A stretch of 29,630 bases of DNA from a bacterium (GTDB lineage: Bacteria > JAGOBX01): NCBI GenBank assembly GCA_029551925.1, contig JAKPEO010000123.1, positions 1 to 29,630 on the forward strand. The letters are read 5' to 3'. Every line of letters begins with the position of its first letter. The first letter of the stretch is position 1. The position numbers and the translations under genes were made by a program. Of the stretch, positions 1-11,012 are shown piece by piece. The notes beneath the pieces are model-generated. The model had not been told where the DNA came from. It did not search any database and saw only the letters and a program-made list of their open reading frames with translations.

Positions 1-1289
1 AATTTTTCAAGCGCTGCTATTAATTTGTCGCAGTCCGCTACTGTTTTGGCTTCAACCGCTAATGCCACAACTGTTTCAGGAAAACTCATTTTTTCCAATA
101 AAATTTCAGCGCCGGACGCTGTCAATGTCTCACCTGTAAATATTTTCGTGTTTATTATTAATGCCACTATTTCGCCAGCAATACACTCCTTTATTTCTTC
201 GCGTTTGTTCGCATGCATTAATAATATTTTACTTATTTTTATTTTCTTGTTTTGATTGACATTTACTACTTGCGAACCGGTTGCTAATTTTCCAGAATAT
301 ACTCTGCAATAAGCAAGTTTTCCAAAAAATGAATCATTTACTATTTTAAATATCAAGCCGGTAAACGGCTCGCTCGGCAATGTGCGTCTTTTAACTAATA
401 TCTCCTGATTTTCTACATTATGACCAGTAATATATTCTATATCCAGCGGAGACGGCAAATAATCAAGCACCGCATCTAATAAAAACTGCACGCCTGTATT
501 TTTAAGCGATGACCCGCATAATACAGGAACTATGCTGTTTGATAATGTCGCTTTTCTCAATACGCTTTTTATTTTTTCTTCGCTTATTTCTAAACCTTCC
601 AAATAACTCGACATTATCTCGTCATCATAATCGCTTAATACTTCGATTAATTCTGACTTTTTTGCAGCGGCAACCTCTTTATAAGCAGCAGGTATCTCTA
701 ATTCTGTAATATCAACACCCAAAAATGTCTGATCCCAATAATACGCTTTTTGCTTTATAACATCAATTACGCCTTTAAAATTATTTTCGCAACCAATCGG
801 AAAATTTATTACTACCGGTTTTGATTTTAAACGATTTTTTATCATTTTTACTACTCGTTCAAAATCCGCGCCTAATCTGTCAAGTTTATTGATATACGCT
901 ATACGCGGAATTTTGTATCTATCAGCTTGATGCCATACTGTTTCAGATTGCGGTTCTACTCCGCCGACACCGCAAAAAATGATAATCGCGCCATCTAATA
1001 CTCGAAGCGACCGCTCAACTTCAACAGTAAAATCTATATGTCCCGGCGTATCTATTATATTTATCCGATGGTCTTTCCAATAACAAGTCGTAGCCGCTGA
1101 TGTTATCGTTATCCCGCGCTCTTGCTCCTGAACCATCCAGTCCATCGTAGCCGAACCGTCATCTACTTCGCCGATCTTATATGTCTTACCAGTATAAAAC
1201 AAAATCCGCTCAGTAGTAGTGGTCTTACCAGCGTCTATATGGGCTATGATACCTATATTTCTAAATTTTCGAATATCGGATTCTTGCAT
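1..1289 (-). CDS. fusA: Elongation factor G, N-terminal 429 residues (partial at window edge)
   Basis: EF-G is the cytosolic GTPase that drives translocation of tRNA and mRNA on the ribosome. I translated the minus strand from the ATG at 1289, and the frame stays open to the window edge. The G1 loop [12 protein letters not shown] is at residues 16-27, RGITI at 58-62 and DTPGHID at 80-86; then come [10 protein letters not shown] and the G4 motif as INKLDR (NKMDR is commoner). The visible part covers the G domain, domain II and the start of domain III ([14 protein letters not shown]). A Shine-Dalgarno AGAGGA lies just upstream of the ATG. The gene is third in the rpsL-rpsG-fusA string, about 100 bases after the rpsG stop, in the usual str-operon order. 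The C-terminal domains and any tuf gene lie outside the window. The motifs look canonical rather than those of a divergent EF-G paralogue. Confidence 0.97.
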   Translation of the reverse strand, partial: MQESDIRKFRNIGIIAHIDAGKTTTTERILFYTGKTYKIGEVDDGSATMDWMVQEQERGITITSAATTCYWKDHRINIIDTPGHIDFTVEVERSLRVLDGAIIIFCGVGGVEPQSETVWHQADRYKIPRIAYINKLDRLGADFERVVKMIKNRLKSKPVVINFPIGCENNFKGVIDVIKQKAYYWDQTFLGVDITELEIPAAYKEVAAAKKSELIEVLSDYDDEIMSSYLEGLEISEEKIKSVLRKATLSNSIVPVLCGSSLKNTGVQFLLDAVLDYLPSPLDIEYITGHNVENQEILVKRRTLPSEPFTGLIFKIVNDSFFGKLAYCRVYSGKLATGSQVVNVNQNKKIKISKILLMHANKREEIKECIAGEIVALIINTKIFTGETLTASGAEILLEKMSFPETVVALAVEAKTVADCDKLIAALEK

Positions 1290-1392
1290 TTCATCCTCTT
1301 TTTAAACTTATTTTTTATTTTAAATCACATTCAATTTCAATAACCTTGTTCTTCTCCAGAGGACTACTTTCTATCCAAAAATAAAATTCAGT

Positions 1393-1875
1393 TTACCATT
1401 TATAATGCGCAAACGCTTTATTAGCTTCTGCCATCTTAAATACATCGTTCTTTTTCTTTATACAAGCGCCTGTATTATTATAGGCATCTAAAATCTCGCC
1501 TGCTAATTTTGCAGCTGCACTCTTTTCTTTACGCGCTAATGCATATTCTCTAAGCCATCTAAATACCAATGCTTGTTTGCGTTCCGGTCTAATTTCAACC
1601 GGCACTTGATAAGTTGCGCCACCCACTCTGCGCGAACGCACTTCAACCGTTGGTCTTATATTATCGAACGCTTTTTCAAAAATCTCTACTGGATTTTCGT
1701 TTGTCTTTTCTCTTATTATATCAAATGCTTTATACACTACTTTTTCCGCTGTGCTTTTTTTCCCTTGTTTCATCATATTATTTATAAATTTCGCGATTAA
1801 TAAACTATTGTATTTTGAATCGCCTATTAGTTTCTTCTGATTTTGTTTTTCTTTTTTACTTGCTCTGCGAGACAT
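1393..1875 (-). CDS. rpsG: 30S ribosomal protein S7
   Basis: S7 is a primary assembly protein of the 30S head; it binds the 3' major domain of 16S rRNA and lines the E site. The 160-residue product is close to the usual ~156. It shows the family hallmarks [20 protein letters not shown] near residues 22-41 and [19 protein letters not shown] in the middle. The start [15 protein letters not shown] is basic, as is normal for the RNA-binding N-terminus. The ATG at 1875 follows a GGGAGAA Shine-Dalgarno. It sits 26 bases after rpsL and upstream of fusA, so it is almost certainly cotranscribed in the str operon. Nothing is unusual in length or motifs. Confidence 0.98.
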   Translation of the reverse strand: MSRRASKKEKQNQKKLIGDSKYNSLLIAKFINNMMKQGKKSTAEKVVYKAFDIIREKTNENPVEIFEKAFDNIRPTVEVRSRRVGGATYQVPVEIRPERKQALVFRWLREYALARKEKSAAAKLAGEILDAYNNTGACIKKKNDVFKMAEANKAFAHYKW

Positions 1876-1901
1876 TTATCTTTTCTCCCATTCCAAATTT
1901 T

Positions 1902-2279
1902 TTAACTTTTTTTAGGTCTCTTTGTGCCGTATTTTGAACGACCTTTTTTTCGCTTTTCTACACCAGTTGCGTCAAGAGCTCCGCGAACTATATGATAACG
2001 AACACCCGGTAAATCCTTTACTCTTCCGCCTCTCACTAATACAACTGAATGCTCCTGCAAACTGTGACCTTCGCCAGGAATATAAGCAATCACTTCAACT
2101 CCGCTTGTCAACCTAACTCTTGCCACTTTTCTCAATGCCGAATTCGGTTTCTTCGGCGTAGTCGTATATACTCTCAAACATACGCCGCGCCGCTGCGGAC
2201 ATTCCTTTAATGCTTTTGACAATTTTCTTTTTACTTTATCCTTTCTTCCTTTTTTCAATAACTGATTTATCGTTGGCAA
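1902..2279 (-). CDS. rpsL: 30S ribosomal protein S12 (start corrected to the TTG at 2279)
   Basis: S12 lies at the decoding centre of the 30S subunit and affects accuracy and streptomycin sensitivity. The protein carries [39 protein letters not shown] and [14 protein letters not shown], with the lysines whose replacement gives streptomycin resistance both intact. The longest frame begins at a TTG at 2288 and would add WK before the family start. A second TTG at 2279 gives the universal M-PTINQL N-terminus, and the G-run AGGGGG (2289-2294) lies 9 bases before it, so 2279 is the start, giving 125 residues. The gene is first in the str operon, with its own promoter just upstream, and is followed by rpsG after 26 bases. 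Confidence 0.96.
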   Translation of the reverse strand: MPTINQLLKKGRKDKVKRKLSKALKECPQRRGVCLRVYTTTPKKPNSALRKVARVRLTSGVEVIAYIPGEGHSLQEHSVVLVRGGRVKDLPGVRYHIVRGALDATGVEKRKKGRSKYGTKRPKKS

Positions 2280-2312
2280 TTTCCACAACCCCCTAAAAAA
2301 ATTAGATTAACA

Positions 2313-2340
2313 ATTATATTTATAACAAAAAAAATGTCAA
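2313..2340 (-). promoter_or_regulatory. Sigma-70-type promoter of the rpsL-rpsG-fusA operon
   Basis: On the minus strand there is a consensus -35 TTGACA (2335-2340), a 16-nt spacer and a consensus -10 TATAAT (2313-2318). Transcription would start near 2306, leaving a leader of about 27 nt before the rpsL TTG. It lies in the gap between the rpoC stop (2397) and rpsL, so the str genes can be expressed independently of rpoBC. Confidence 0.8.
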
Positions 2341-2396
2341 TTTTTTTTATTTTTTTCTTTTCATTTCCTTAATTTTCAAATAATTAAAATGCATTT

Positions 2397-5300
2397 TTAC
2401 TGTACCTGCACTAAATTTTTATCAATCTTCTCTATTATTTCATCATCTGTGATTTTCTCATTTTTATAACTTCTCAAACCTGTTCCGCAAGTTATCAAAT
2501 GCCCTATTATTACATTTTCCTTCAACCCGCGCAAATTATCAACCATTCCGCCAATTGCAGCTGTAGTCAATACCTGTCTGGTTTCTTGGAATGACGCAGC
2601 TGAAATAAAACTTTCTGTTTCTAATGACGCGCGAGTAATGCCAAGCAACACAGGTCTAACCTTCGCCGGTTTGCCGCCCGCCTTTATTACTCGTTCGTTT
2701 TCTTTATTAAACGCTTGTTTGCTGACCTTTTCTTTTAATAAGAAATTTGTATCGCCAATTTCTGTAATTTCAAATTTTCTCAACATCTGTCTAATAATTA
2801 TTTCAAAATGCTTATCATTTATCTCAACATTCTGACTACAATATATTTCCTGTATTTCACGAATCAAAAATGTCGCTAATTCCTTTTCACCTTTTACATT
2901 AAGTATATCATGCGGATTAACTTGACCATCAATCAATTTATCGCCGGCTTTTACAAAATCGCCTTTATGCACTTTTAAATGACGACCAACAGGCACTTCA
3001 TATTCTTTGAATGTACCGTTCGGGTTGGTTACTATTATCTTACGCGTTAATGATCCTTTTTTACGTTCCGGTAAATCTACTTGCCCTTCTATTTCGCTTA
3101 TTACCGCTCTACCGGATTTTTTTATACGCGCTTCAACTAATTCTTCAACGCGCGGCAAACCGCCTGTAATATCTTTTGTTTTACTTGCTTCTGTAGGTAT
3201 TTTTGCAATTATCTGACCAGCTACAACTTTCTCACCGTCATCAACCATTAAATACGAATCATAAGGTAAATCAATTTGTATTACTTCGCCATTTTTCTTG
3301 GTTTCAATTAATATCGCAGGCTGCAAAAGTTTTTCTTTATCTTCTACAATTTTCTTTATCAATAAACCAGATATATCGTGTTCTTCTCGCATTGTTCTGC
3401 CCAATACGACATCTTGATATTTTATTCTACCGTCAATTTCCGCTAAAATCGGTTCGTTAAACGGATCTGTTTCAGCTATCAAAGTGTTAGCGTCTAATAT
3501 ATCGCCAACCTTTACTTTCAATTTAGCGCCGATAGGCAGCGATACTCTATGGTCTTCGCCTATTATTAAAATTTCATTTTTTTCTTTGTTATAGCGTATT
3601 ATCCCTGTAGCCGGCGTTTTTAACATTACAGATTTATCTTTATTTTGCGCTATCTCTTCACCTTTGTTAACCCACATGCCATCCGCTTGAACTGGTTTTA
3701 CATCTTTCTCTAACGGGATTCTCGTTATTATCTTGCGAACTGGCAACACATCATCGCGATATACTATTATTTCTTTTTCTTTATATATAATATGTTTTGG
3801 CATTTCTTCAACAATAACTGGATAACTTAATTTTATATCATTTACACCGCCGCCTGCCGCTACTCCGCCTAAATGGAATGTTCTCATCGTCAACTGCGTA
3901 CCCGGCTCGCCTATTGACTGCGCCGCCATTACTCCTACAGCTTCGCCGACTTCTGCCATTTTCCCTAACGCCAAATTTTGACCATAACACAATGCGCATA
4001 TACCGTCTTCTGCTTCACAAGTCAAAACTGAACGAATATCCACTCTTTCAATACTTGCGCTTTCTATTGCTTCCGCTATTTCATCTGTTATTAATTGATT
4101 CGCTTCAACTAATACTTCGCCCGTTCCTGGATGAACAATAGTTTCTAAACTCACTCTGCCTACTATACGCTGCTTCAAAGTTTCTAATACCTTTTCGCCT
4201 TCTGTTGACTTTAAAGCAGTAACTGTTATTCCATTAATTGTTCCGCAATCTTTGATTCTTATAACCACATCTTGCGCTACATCTACTAATCTTCTTGTTA
4301 GATATCCAGCATTCGCTGTTTTTAAAGCTGTATCAGCCAAACCTTTACGAGCGCCATTAGTTGAAATAAAATATTCCAAAACTGTTAGCCCGTCTTTAAA
4401 ACTAGCTTTTATCGGCAATTCTATAATCTTACCAGAAGGTTTAGCCATTAATCCGCGCATACCCGCTAATTGTCTTATTTGGTCAACTGACCCGCGCGCT
4501 CCTGAATCTGCCATTAAATACAATGAATTATTACCGTCATCTACTTTTTTCAAATGGTCCATAACTACTTTTTTAACTTGCTCTACCGCTTCTGACCAAA
4601 TACTTACAATTTTATTATATCGCTCTTGTTCAGTAATCTGACCGTTATAAAATTGTCTGCGCGCTTTTTCTTCTAATTCGCTCGCTCGATTTATTATTTC
4701 TGATTTTTTAGGAATTTCTACTAAATCGCCTAAACCAATTGTGATTCCCATTAATGTTGAATAATGATATCCCAACCTCTTTATATTATCCAACATTTGT
4801 ATCGTAATATATGCGCCGTATTTCTTAAAAATATCAAAAATTATTTTACTTAAATTTTTCTTGCTAATTACTTCATTTATAAATTCGAGTTCTTCTGGCA
4901 TTTCTTCATTTATAAAAACTCTACCCACTGTTGTTTTTATATATTTTTCGCTTCTTTTCGGCTTGAATAATATCGGCGTTGTAATATCCACTTTTTTATT
5001 ATCGTATGCTAATATAACTTCGGCGCTTGATGAATATTTTGGCAATTTCTTATCATCAGTTGTTTTTTCTAATGGCTCGCGAGACAAACAATACAGACCC
5101 AATATAATATCCTGAGTTGGAGTTACTATCGGCTTACCGTTTGCAGGCGATAATATATTATTAGTTGACAACATCAAATATTTTGCTTCTGCTTGCGCAA
5201 TTTTAGATAAAGGCACATGCACTGCCATTTGATCGCCGTCAAAATCTGCATTAAACGCAACACATACTAATGGATGCAATCTTATAGCCTTACCTTCTAC

Positions 5301-5537
5301 TAATACAGGCATAAACGCTTGTATTCCTAATCTGTGTAATGTTGGTGCGCGGTTTAATAAAACCGGATGATTTTTCGTAACTTCTTCTAATACTTCCCAT
5401 ACTTTATCATCTTGATTTTCAACCATTTTTTTTGCGCTTTTAATATTTTGAACTATACCTTTTTCAAGAAGTTTGTTCATTATGAAAGGTTTAAATAACT
5501 CTAAAGCCATTAATTTTGGAAGACCACATTGATTCAT
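2397..5537 (-). CDS. rpoC: RNA polymerase beta-prime, C-terminal 1046 residues (after an in-frame stop)
   Basis: This frame encodes the active-site half of beta-prime. It opens [15 protein letters not shown] and contains the catalytic Mg2+-binding NADFDGD at residues 96-102, then HRLGIQAF-type switch sequences before it. Downstream are the second zinc site (KDCG, then [11 protein letters not shown]), the trigger-loop region [18 protein letters not shown], and a normal C-terminus with [18 protein letters not shown]. The ATG at 5537 is in the same frame as the upstream rpoC piece, three codons after its TAA (TAA-TTA-AAA-ATG). No Shine-Dalgarno precedes it, so expression would need reinitiation by terminating ribosomes, or readthrough. 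Both parts together, counting from the 6605 start, span about 1402 codons, a normal full RpoC with nothing missing. It could be an intact rpoC carrying one sequence error, a nonsense mutant, or a true split gene. Confidence 0.93.
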   Translation of the reverse strand: MNQCGLPKLMALELFKPFIMNKLLEKGIVQNIKSAKKMVENQDDKVWEVLEEVTKNHPVLLNRAPTLHRLGIQAFMPVLVEGKAIRLHPLVCVAFNADFDGDQMAVHVPLSKIAQAEAKYLMLSTNNILSPANGKPIVTPTQDIILGLYCLSREPLEKTTDDKKLPKYSSSAEVILAYDNKKVDITTPILFKPKRSEKYIKTTVGRVFINEEMPEELEFINEVISKKNLSKIIFDIFKKYGAYITIQMLDNIKRLGYHYSTLMGITIGLGDLVEIPKKSEIINRASELEEKARRQFYNGQITEQERYNKIVSIWSEAVEQVKKVVMDHLKKVDDGNNSLYLMADSGARGSVDQIRQLAGMRGLMAKPSGKIIELPIKASFKDGLTVLEYFISTNGARKGLADTALKTANAGYLTRRLVDVAQDVVIRIKDCGTINGITVTALKSTEGEKVLETLKQRIVGRVSLETIVHPGTGEVLVEANQLITDEIAEAIESASIERVDIRSVLTCEAEDGICALCYGQNLALGKMAEVGEAVGVMAAQSIGEPGTQLTMRTFHLGGVAAGGGVNDIKLSYPVIVEEMPKHIIYKEKEIIVYRDDVLPVRKIITRIPLEKDVKPVQADGMWVNKGEEIAQNKDKSVMLKTPATGIIRYNKEKNEILIIGEDHRVSLPIGAKLKVKVGDILDANTLIAETDPFNEPILAEIDGRIKYQDVVLGRTMREEHDISGLLIKKIVEDKEKLLQPAILIETKKNGEVIQIDLPYDSYLMVDDGEKVVAGQIIAKIPTEASKTKDITGGLPRVEELVEARIKKSGRAVISEIEGQVDLPERKKGSLTRKIIVTNPNGTFKEYEVPVGRHLKVHKGDFVKAGDKLIDGQVNPHDILNVKGEKELATFLIREIQEIYCSQNVEINDKHFEIIIRQMLRKFEITEIGDTNFLLKEKVSKQAFNKENERVIKAGGKPAKVRPVLLGITRASLETESFISAASFQETRQVLTTAAIGGMVDNLRGLKENVIIGHLITCGTGLRSYKNEKITDDEIIEKIDKNLVQVQ

Positions 5538-5543
5538 TTTTAA

Positions 5544-5546
5544 TTA
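5544..5546 (-). other. In-frame TAA stop interrupting rpoC
   Basis: Reading the minus strand, the conserved segment runs GP[14 protein letters not shown]; E. coli has GPYLRLHQCGLPK and B. subtilis GPHLKMYQCGLPK. The stop therefore replaces exactly one variable residue, with no frame change. One base change from GAA (Glu) or TAT (Tyr) would produce it. Other genes here, such as rpsG and rpmG, end in TAA, so general reassignment of TAA is not the explanation. Confidence 0.9.
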
Positions 5547-6605
5547 CGGACCAATAACTATAACTGATCTACCAGAATAATCAACGCGTTTTCCTAATAA
5601 ATTTTGTCTGAAACGGCCTTGTTTTCCTCTGATTAATTCGCTTAATGATTTTAGCGGTCTGTTATTTGACCCGCGCACTACTCTGCCGTGACGGCCATTA
5701 TCAAATAACGCATCTACCGCTTCTTGAAGCATTCTTTTTTCATTGCGTATTATAATTTCCGGCGCGTTTACTTCTATAAATCTACTTAATCGCGTATTAC
5801 GATTTATTATTCTGCGATATAAATCATTAATATCTGATGTCGCAAATCTTCCGCCTTCTAACTGCACCATCGGTCTTAATTCAGGCGGTATTACTGGAAT
5901 GTAATCTAATATCATCCATTCTGGTAAATTATCGGATTCAGCAAATGCGTTGACTATCTCCAATCTTCTCAATAATGTTTTTTTGCGCTGTTGTGATTTT
6001 GTTGTTTGTATTTCATTTCTTATTTCCTGACGCAATTCTTTTATTTTTATTTCTTTTAATAATTCTTTTATCGCTTCAGCGCCCATCATTGCTTTAAATT
6101 GTTTACCATATTTTTCACGATATTCACGCACTTTATCTTCTGTCAATAAATCCTTAATATGCAATTCTGCTTCGGCAGTGCCGCTAACAAATGTCACTAT
6201 ATAACTTTGATAATATAAAACTTTTTCTAAATCTTTTACTTTTATGTCAAGAAGCATAGCCATTACTGATGGCGTGCCTTTAAAAAACCAAATATGTGAA
6301 ACAGGCGCAACTAATGCTATATGTCCCATTCGTTCTCTGCGAACTTTCGAATGCGTAACTTCTACCTTGCATCTATCGCATACTACTCCTTTATATCGCA
6401 TACTTTTATAATTTCCGCAAGAACATTCCCAGTCTTTAATAGGTCCGAAAATTCGTTCGCAGAATAAGCTCTGCGGCTCAGGTTTTAATGTTCTATAATT
6501 AATCGTTTCAGGTTTTGTAACTATACCATTAGACCGTTCTTTTATATAATCAGGCGATGCCAAACCTATTTTTATACTTGCAAATTCTTTTAATCTTTCT
6601 TCCAT
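5544..6605 (-). CDS. rpoC: RNA polymerase beta-prime, N-terminal 353 residues, ending at an in-frame stop
   Basis: This is the first quarter of beta-prime: the clamp N-terminus and zipper/lid region. The zinc-binding domain has all four cysteines (C61, C63, C76, C79, as WECSCGNYK and [10 protein letters not shown]), followed by [19 protein letters not shown], the [16 protein letters not shown] strand and [16 protein letters not shown], where it stops. The frame extends upstream to an ATG at 6650, but AAAGGAG sits 9 bases before the ATG at 6605, which starts [18 protein letters not shown], the normal family N-terminus. The gene follows rpoB closely and is surely cotranscribed. On its own the fragment lacks the catalytic NADFDGD loop, so it can act only together with the downstream piece. 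Confidence 0.93.
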   Translation of the reverse strand: MEERLKEFASIKIGLASPDYIKERSNGIVTKPETINYRTLKPEPQSLFCERIFGPIKDWECSCGNYKSMRYKGVVCDRCKVEVTHSKVRRERMGHIALVAPVSHIWFFKGTPSVMAMLLDIKVKDLEKVLYYQSYIVTFVSGTAEAELHIKDLLTEDKVREYREKYGKQFKAMMGAEAIKELLKEIKIKELRQEIRNEIQTTKSQQRKKTLLRRLEIVNAFAESDNLPEWMILDYIPVIPPELRPMVQLEGGRFATSDINDLYRRIINRNTRLSRFIEVNAPEIIIRNEKRMLQEAVDALFDNGRHGRVVRGSNNRPLKSLSELIRGKQGRFRQNLLGKRVDYSGRSVIVIGP

Positions 6606-6667
6606 AATTAACTGCTCCTTTTTAATATTAAGGATTTTTTTATTTTTCAAAATAACTTATTAGTTTT

Positions 6668-9600
6668 TTATTTAGATTTCCGTTTCCTGCCGCGACCGCT
6701 TGCTTTTGACGATTCAAATTCCTCTTCATCTATACTTTCTACCTCTTCATTATATACTTCTTCTAACTCGTTTGTTTTTGCCCTATCTATTTTCTTCAAT
6801 ACGTCTGAAACATCTTCTTCCGTTGACGACATAGATTTCAATTGCTCTAATGATAATCTTTCAGGCATAGTTTTATGAAATTGTTCTAATCGTTCTTCTG
6901 ACAATTTTTTCAAATCTATTTGCTTGCCTTCTTTATCCATTACTTCTATTCTCAAACATAGCCCCTCTAATTCATGGATTAATACATTAAACGATTCGGG
7001 GATCCCGGACGGAATTGTCTCCAATCCTTTAACTATTGATTCATAAATCTTAGACCTTTCAAATATATCATCGCTTTTAACTGTCAACATTTCACGCAAT
7101 GTATATGCCGCGCCGTATGCTTCTAATGCCCAGACTTCCATTTCACCTAAACGCTGACCACCGAATTGCGCTTTACCGCCAAGCGGCTGTTGCGTAACTA
7201 ACGAATACGGGCCAATCGAACGCGCATGTATCTTCTCATCAGCCAAATGATTTAATTTCATCATATATATTTGACCGACTGTCACTGAATTTTTTACTTT
7301 TTCGCCTGTTCTGCCATCATATAATGTCACTTTTCCACTTTCCGGTATTCCGACTTTCTTTAAATATTCTCTGATTTCTTCTTCGCTCGCACCATCAAAA
7401 ACTGGCGTTCTGAATTTCACATTCATTTTTTCTGCGACCCAACCTAAATGCGTTTCAAAAATCTGACCTATATTCATACGAGATGGAACACCTAATGGAT
7501 TCAATACTATATCTACTGGTTGGCCATTTTCTAAATACGGCATATCTTCTACTGGCAGCACTCTTGAAATAACACCTTTGTTTCCGTGACGCCCTGCTAC
7601 TTTATCGCCTTCTTTCATTTTGCGTTTAGTTGCAATATAAACTTTTACTAATTTTTCTACGCCTGCCGGCAATTCATCTCTATTTTCACGCGAATATATT
7701 TTAACATCTATGACTATCCCTTCATTGCCGTGCTTCAATTTCAACGAAGTATCGCGAACATCTCGCGCTTTTTCACCAAATATCGATTGTAATAATTTTT
7801 GTTCCGGCGATGATTCCGGCGTATTTTTAGGCGTTACTTTACCTACTAATATATCGCCAGCTTTTACTCTTGAACCTATCTTTATTATTCCGTCATCATC
7901 TAAATTTCTTAATGCGGTCTCGCTTAAATTTGGAATATCGCGAGTAATCTGTTCTTTTCCTAATTTAGTATCGCGAGCATACGCTTCAAATTTTTCTATA
8001 TGCAAAGATGTGTATGTATCTTCTCTGACAAGACGATCGCTTATTAAAACAGCATCTTCAAAATTCAAGCCTTCCCAGGGCATAAATGCAACTAATACAT
8101 TCGAACCTAATGCTAATTCGCCATTTTCCGTAGCTGGACCATCAGCTATAACATCGCCCGCATTCACTTTTTCGCCGATTCTAACTATCGGTTTCTGATT
8201 TATACAAGTGCATTGATTCGACCTTTTATATTTTAATAATTTGTATTTGTCTATTATCTTCTCGCCGGCTTTATAAATTTCGCCTGTCTCGCTATCTATC
8301 GTCTCTTCTTTATATGTTTTATTCGTATCTATCCATATTTGATCTGCACTAACATAAACTACTGTGCCGCTACGACGCGCTGTAACTGTTACTCTCGAAT
8401 CCTTTGCTATTACTTCTTCCATACCAGTCCCAACTAATGGCGCTTTAGGAAACATTAACGGCACCGCTTGACGCTGCATATTAGAGCCCATCAACGCGCG
8501 ATTGGCATCATCGTGTTCAAGAAACGGTATTAACGCGGTAGTCGAACTTACTAATTGTTTTGGCGAAATATCCATATAATTAACATTTTCAGGAACAACT
8601 TTTAAAAAATCATCTTTATAACGCACGCTTACTTCCGGACCTACTAACCTATTTTTTTCATCTATTTTAGCATTAGCTTGCGCTATATAATATTTATCTT
8701 CTTCTAATGCGTCTAAATAAACTACTTCATTTGTAACTACGCCGTTTTCTACTCTTAAATACGGAGTTTCAATAAACCCTAAATCGTTTATTCTTGCATA
8801 TGTGCTTAATGATACTATTAGCCCGATATTCGGACCTTCTGGCGTTTCTATCGGACATACGCGACCATAATGCGTATGATGAATATCGCGCACTTCAAAA
8901 CCCGCGCAATCTCTTGATAATCCGCCTGGACCTAATGCGCTTACTCTACGCTTATGCGTCAATTCCGATACCGGATTGGTTTGATCCATAAATTGCGAAA
9001 GCTGCGATGTCCCAAAAAATTCTTTTATTTTTGAAGTAATCGGCTTGACATTTATCAATGTTCGCGGAGTTATATCATCTATATTATCATTGCTTGGCGC
9101 AGACATTCTATCGTATATAGATTTTTCTAATGTCATCATTCCTTTTTTTATTTCATTCCTTAATAATTCTCCAACACAACGAACGCGACGATTCCCTAAA
9201 TGGTCTATATCGTCAAACTCATAACCTTCGCGATTTTCTTTTAACCCAATCATATATTTCAATAAATTCACAATATCATCTATTGTTAGATTGCGGTTAG
9301 TTAACGGCTTGTTTTCTTTAAATTTTTGATTTATCTTGTATCTGCCAGTTTCGCTTAAATCATAGCGTTTTGTATCAAAGTAAATACTATTTATATATTC
9401 ACGCGCTTTATCAACAGGCAATTTGGTATTGCTGCCTCTTAATAATGAAATTAATTTATGATACGCTTCTTCTGAATTAGTAGTCGTATCCAATTTTAAA
9501 GTATTCAGTATATAAGATGTAAAATCAGCATCATTTGTATCTAATACCTTTATTTTATTTTTTCCGGCTTTTTTCAATAAATCTATTATTTGTAATGTTA

Positions 9601-10360
9601 TTAACGAACCTGCTTCGCAAATATATTCACCAGTCTCATCATAAATAACATCCTCAAATGCTATTGCATTTTCTATTTTTTCAGTTACAGGTTCTTCTTT
9701 GCTTTTATAAAATTTATCTAATATCTCAGTAGTGCTTGATAAACCTAATGCTCGCAAAAACATTGAAATAGGGATTTTCCTCTTTTTATCAGGTCTAACT
9801 GATAATACATTTTTAGAATCAAGTTCAAATTGAAGCCAAGTTCCATGATATGGAATTATCTTGCCAACTATAACATCTTTTTTCTCGTCATATTCAAAAA
9901 ATATACCGGGTGATCTATGAAATTGACTTACTATTGCGCGCTCTGCGCCATTAAATATAAATGTCCCGCGCGTCGTCATAAACGGTAAATCACAAACATA
10001 TACTTTATCTTGAATTATTTTTTCTATATTTCCTTCTTCATCATAATTTATTAATCTAACATTTATAAAAATCGATACAGCGTAGGTCGCGTCTCTATCT
10101 ATGCACTCCTGTTCATCATACTGCGGTGCCCTTAATTCATAGCCATTATAATCTAAAACAATTTTACGATTCGATACATTTAATTTTATCGGAAAAAATT
10201 CTTGAAATATTTCTTCCAATCCCTGTTTTCTGCGTTTTTGCGGATTATCTATTTCTGACTGCAAAAACCATTCGTATGATTTTTTTTGAATTTCCAATAA
10301 ATCAGGTATCCTTATTTGCTCTTTGATTTTTGAAAAATTTATTACATTTGTTTTTTTCAT
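6668..10360 (-). CDS. rpoB: RNA polymerase beta subunit
   Basis: Beta forms one pincer and part of the active centre of RNA polymerase. The 1230-residue protein is complete: [16 protein letters not shown] at the start, [21 protein letters not shown], the rifampicin-pocket region [19 protein letters not shown] followed by [14 protein letters not shown] with sensitive-type residues, [29 protein letters not shown], and the C-terminal [20 protein letters not shown]. An oddity is C485 in [12 protein letters not shown], where TRERAGF or SRERAGF with Arg is usual. The C-terminus carries an acidic stretch followed by a basic tail ([10 protein letters not shown]). The ATG at 10360 follows GGGAGGT (10373-10379) at about 12 bases. 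It lies downstream of rplL across a terminator-like hairpin and upstream of rpoC, in the standard order. Confidence 0.98.
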   Translation of the reverse strand: MKKTNVINFSKIKEQIRIPDLLEIQKKSYEWFLQSEIDNPQKRRKQGLEEIFQEFFPIKLNVSNRKIVLDYNGYELRAPQYDEQECIDRDATYAVSIFINVRLINYDEEGNIEKIIQDKVYVCDLPFMTTRGTFIFNGAERAIVSQFHRSPGIFFEYDEKKDVIVGKIIPYHGTWLQFELDSKNVLSVRPDKKRKIPISMFLRALGLSSTTEILDKFYKSKEEPVTEKIENAIAFEDVIYDETGEYICEAGSLITLQIIDLLKKAGKNKIKVLDTNDADFTSYILNTLKLDTTTNSEEAYHKLISLLRGSNTKLPVDKAREYINSIYFDTKRYDLSETGRYKINQKFKENKPLTNRNLTIDDIVNLLKYMIGLKENREGYEFDDIDHLGNRRVRCVGELLRNEIKKGMMTLEKSIYDRMSAPSNDNIDDITPRTLINVKPITSKIKEFFGTSQLSQFMDQTNPVSELTHKRRVSALGPGGLSRDCAGFEVRDIHHTHYGRVCPIETPEGPNIGLIVSLSTYARINDLGFIETPYLRVENGVVTNEVVYLDALEEDKYYIAQANAKIDEKNRLVGPEVSVRYKDDFLKVVPENVNYMDISPKQLVSSTTALIPFLEHDDANRALMGSNMQRQAVPLMFPKAPLVGTGMEEVIAKDSRVTVTARRSGTVVYVSADQIWIDTNKTYKEETIDSETGEIYKAGEKIIDKYKLLKYKRSNQCTCINQKPIVRIGEKVNAGDVIADGPATENGELALGSNVLVAFMPWEGLNFEDAVLISDRLVREDTYTSLHIEKFEAYARDTKLGKEQITRDIPNLSETALRNLDDDGIIKIGSRVKAGDILVGKVTPKNTPESSPEQKLLQSIFGEKARDVRDTSLKLKHGNEGIVIDVKIYSRENRDELPAGVEKLVKVYIATKRKMKEGDKVAGRHGNKGVISRVLPVEDMPYLENGQPVDIVLNPLGVPSRMNIGQIFETHLGWVAEKMNVKFRTPVFDGASEEEIREYLKKVGIPESGKVTLYDGRTGEKVKNSVTVGQIYMMKLNHLADEKIHARSIGPYSLVTQQPLGGKAQFGGQRLGEMEVWALEAYGAAYTLREMLTVKSDDIFERSKIYESIVKGLETIPSGIPESFNVLIHELEGLCLRIEVMDKEGKQIDLKKLSEERLEQFHKTMPERLSLEQLKSMSSTEEDVSDVLKKIDRAKTNELEEVYNEEVESIDEEEFESSKASGRGRKRKSK

Positions 10361-10386
10361 AATTTTTTTTATACCTCCCGGTATGA

Positions 10387-10416
10387 TAAACGTCTTTTTC
10401 TCATAAAAAACGTTTA
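10387..10416 (-). promoter_or_regulatory. Small hairpin in the rpoB leader
   Basis: Inverted repeat TAAACGT (10387-10393) and ACGTTTA (10410-10416), extendable by five A-T pairs with one bulged base. It lies 8 bases upstream of the rpoB Shine-Dalgarno (10373-10379). There is no U-tract, so it is not a terminator; it might shape translation initiation or mRNA processing between rplL and rpoB. The role is speculative. Confidence 0.35.
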
Positions 10417-10470
10417 AATGTATGAATAATTTTTCTTTTTATTTGAGTTGATGATTTTACCTATTGTCAT

Positions 10471-10537
10471 TAAAAAAAATAGATAATCCTAAAATAATCT
10501 ACCTTTTATTATGTGATTTTTTTTAGGATTATCTATT
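10471..10537 (-). terminator. Intrinsic terminator / attenuator between rplL and rpoB
   Basis: Two perfectly complementary 17-base arms (10478-10494 and 10521-10537; core AGATAATCCTAAAA) flank a 26-base loop. On the minus strand the stem is followed at once by eight U residues (complement of the A-run at 10472-10479). The position, after the rplL stop and before rpoB, matches where many bacteria attenuate transcription so that ribosomal protein mRNA exceeds rpoBC mRNA. I saw no strong new promoter between the hairpin and rpoB, so rpoBC probably depends on readthrough. Confidence 0.75.
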
Positions 10538-10567
10538 GTTTAATTTTAACTTCAAAAATTTTTTTAG

Positions 10568-10951
10568 TTATTTTACTTCTACTTTTGCGCCAGCATCTGT
10601 CAATTTCTTTTTGATTTGTTCAGCTTCTTCTTTTGACGCGCCTTCTTTTACTGTTTTAGGAGCACCTTCTACTAAATCTTTTGCTTCTTTTAATCCTAAT
10701 CCAGTTATTGCTCTTATTTCTTTAATTACATTAATTTTTTGAGCGCCGCCATCAACTAAAATAACATCAAATTCTGTCTTTTCTTCTACTGCCGCAGCTG
10801 GCGCGCCGCCTGCTGCTGGCGCTGCCGCTACAGCCATCGGAGCTGCTGCGCTGACGCCAAATTTTTCTTCAAGCGCTTTTACTAATTCTGATAATTCTAA
10901 TACTGTCATTGTTTCTATTGCCTTTATAATATCTTCTTTTGTTAATGACAT
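10568..10951 (-). CDS. rplL: 50S ribosomal protein L7/L12
   Basis: L7/L12 forms the multicopy flexible stalk of the 50S subunit that recruits translation GTPases. The 127-residue protein has the N-terminal dimerisation domain ([21 protein letters not shown]), an Ala/Pro-rich hinge (about residues 36-52), and the C-terminal domain with [30 protein letters not shown] and the ending [20 protein letters not shown] lies 7 bases before the ATG. It follows rplJ by about 60 bases and precedes the attenuator before rpoB. Length and motifs are standard. Confidence 0.98.
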   Translation of the reverse strand: MSLTKEDIIKAIETMTVLELSELVKALEEKFGVSAAAPMAVAAAPAAGGAPAAAVEEKTEFDVILVDGGAQKINVIKEIRAITGLGLKEAKDLVEGAPKTVKEGASKEEAEQIKKKLTDAGAKVEVK

Positions 10952-11012
10952 TTTAATACACCTTCCTTAAAAAAATATATTTCTAAAAAATATAAAAATC
11001 ATTATTTAAATA

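Noticed and set aside
5544-5546. Genome-wide reassignment of TAA to an amino acid
   Set aside because: rpsG, rpoC itself, rpmG and others end with TAA at the normal family C-terminus, so TAA works as a stop.
2397-6605. Cyanobacteria-type rpoC1/rpoC2 arrangement
   Set aside because: That split lies after the NADFDGD catalytic loop; here the break is about 100 codons before it, so the two arrangements are not homologous.
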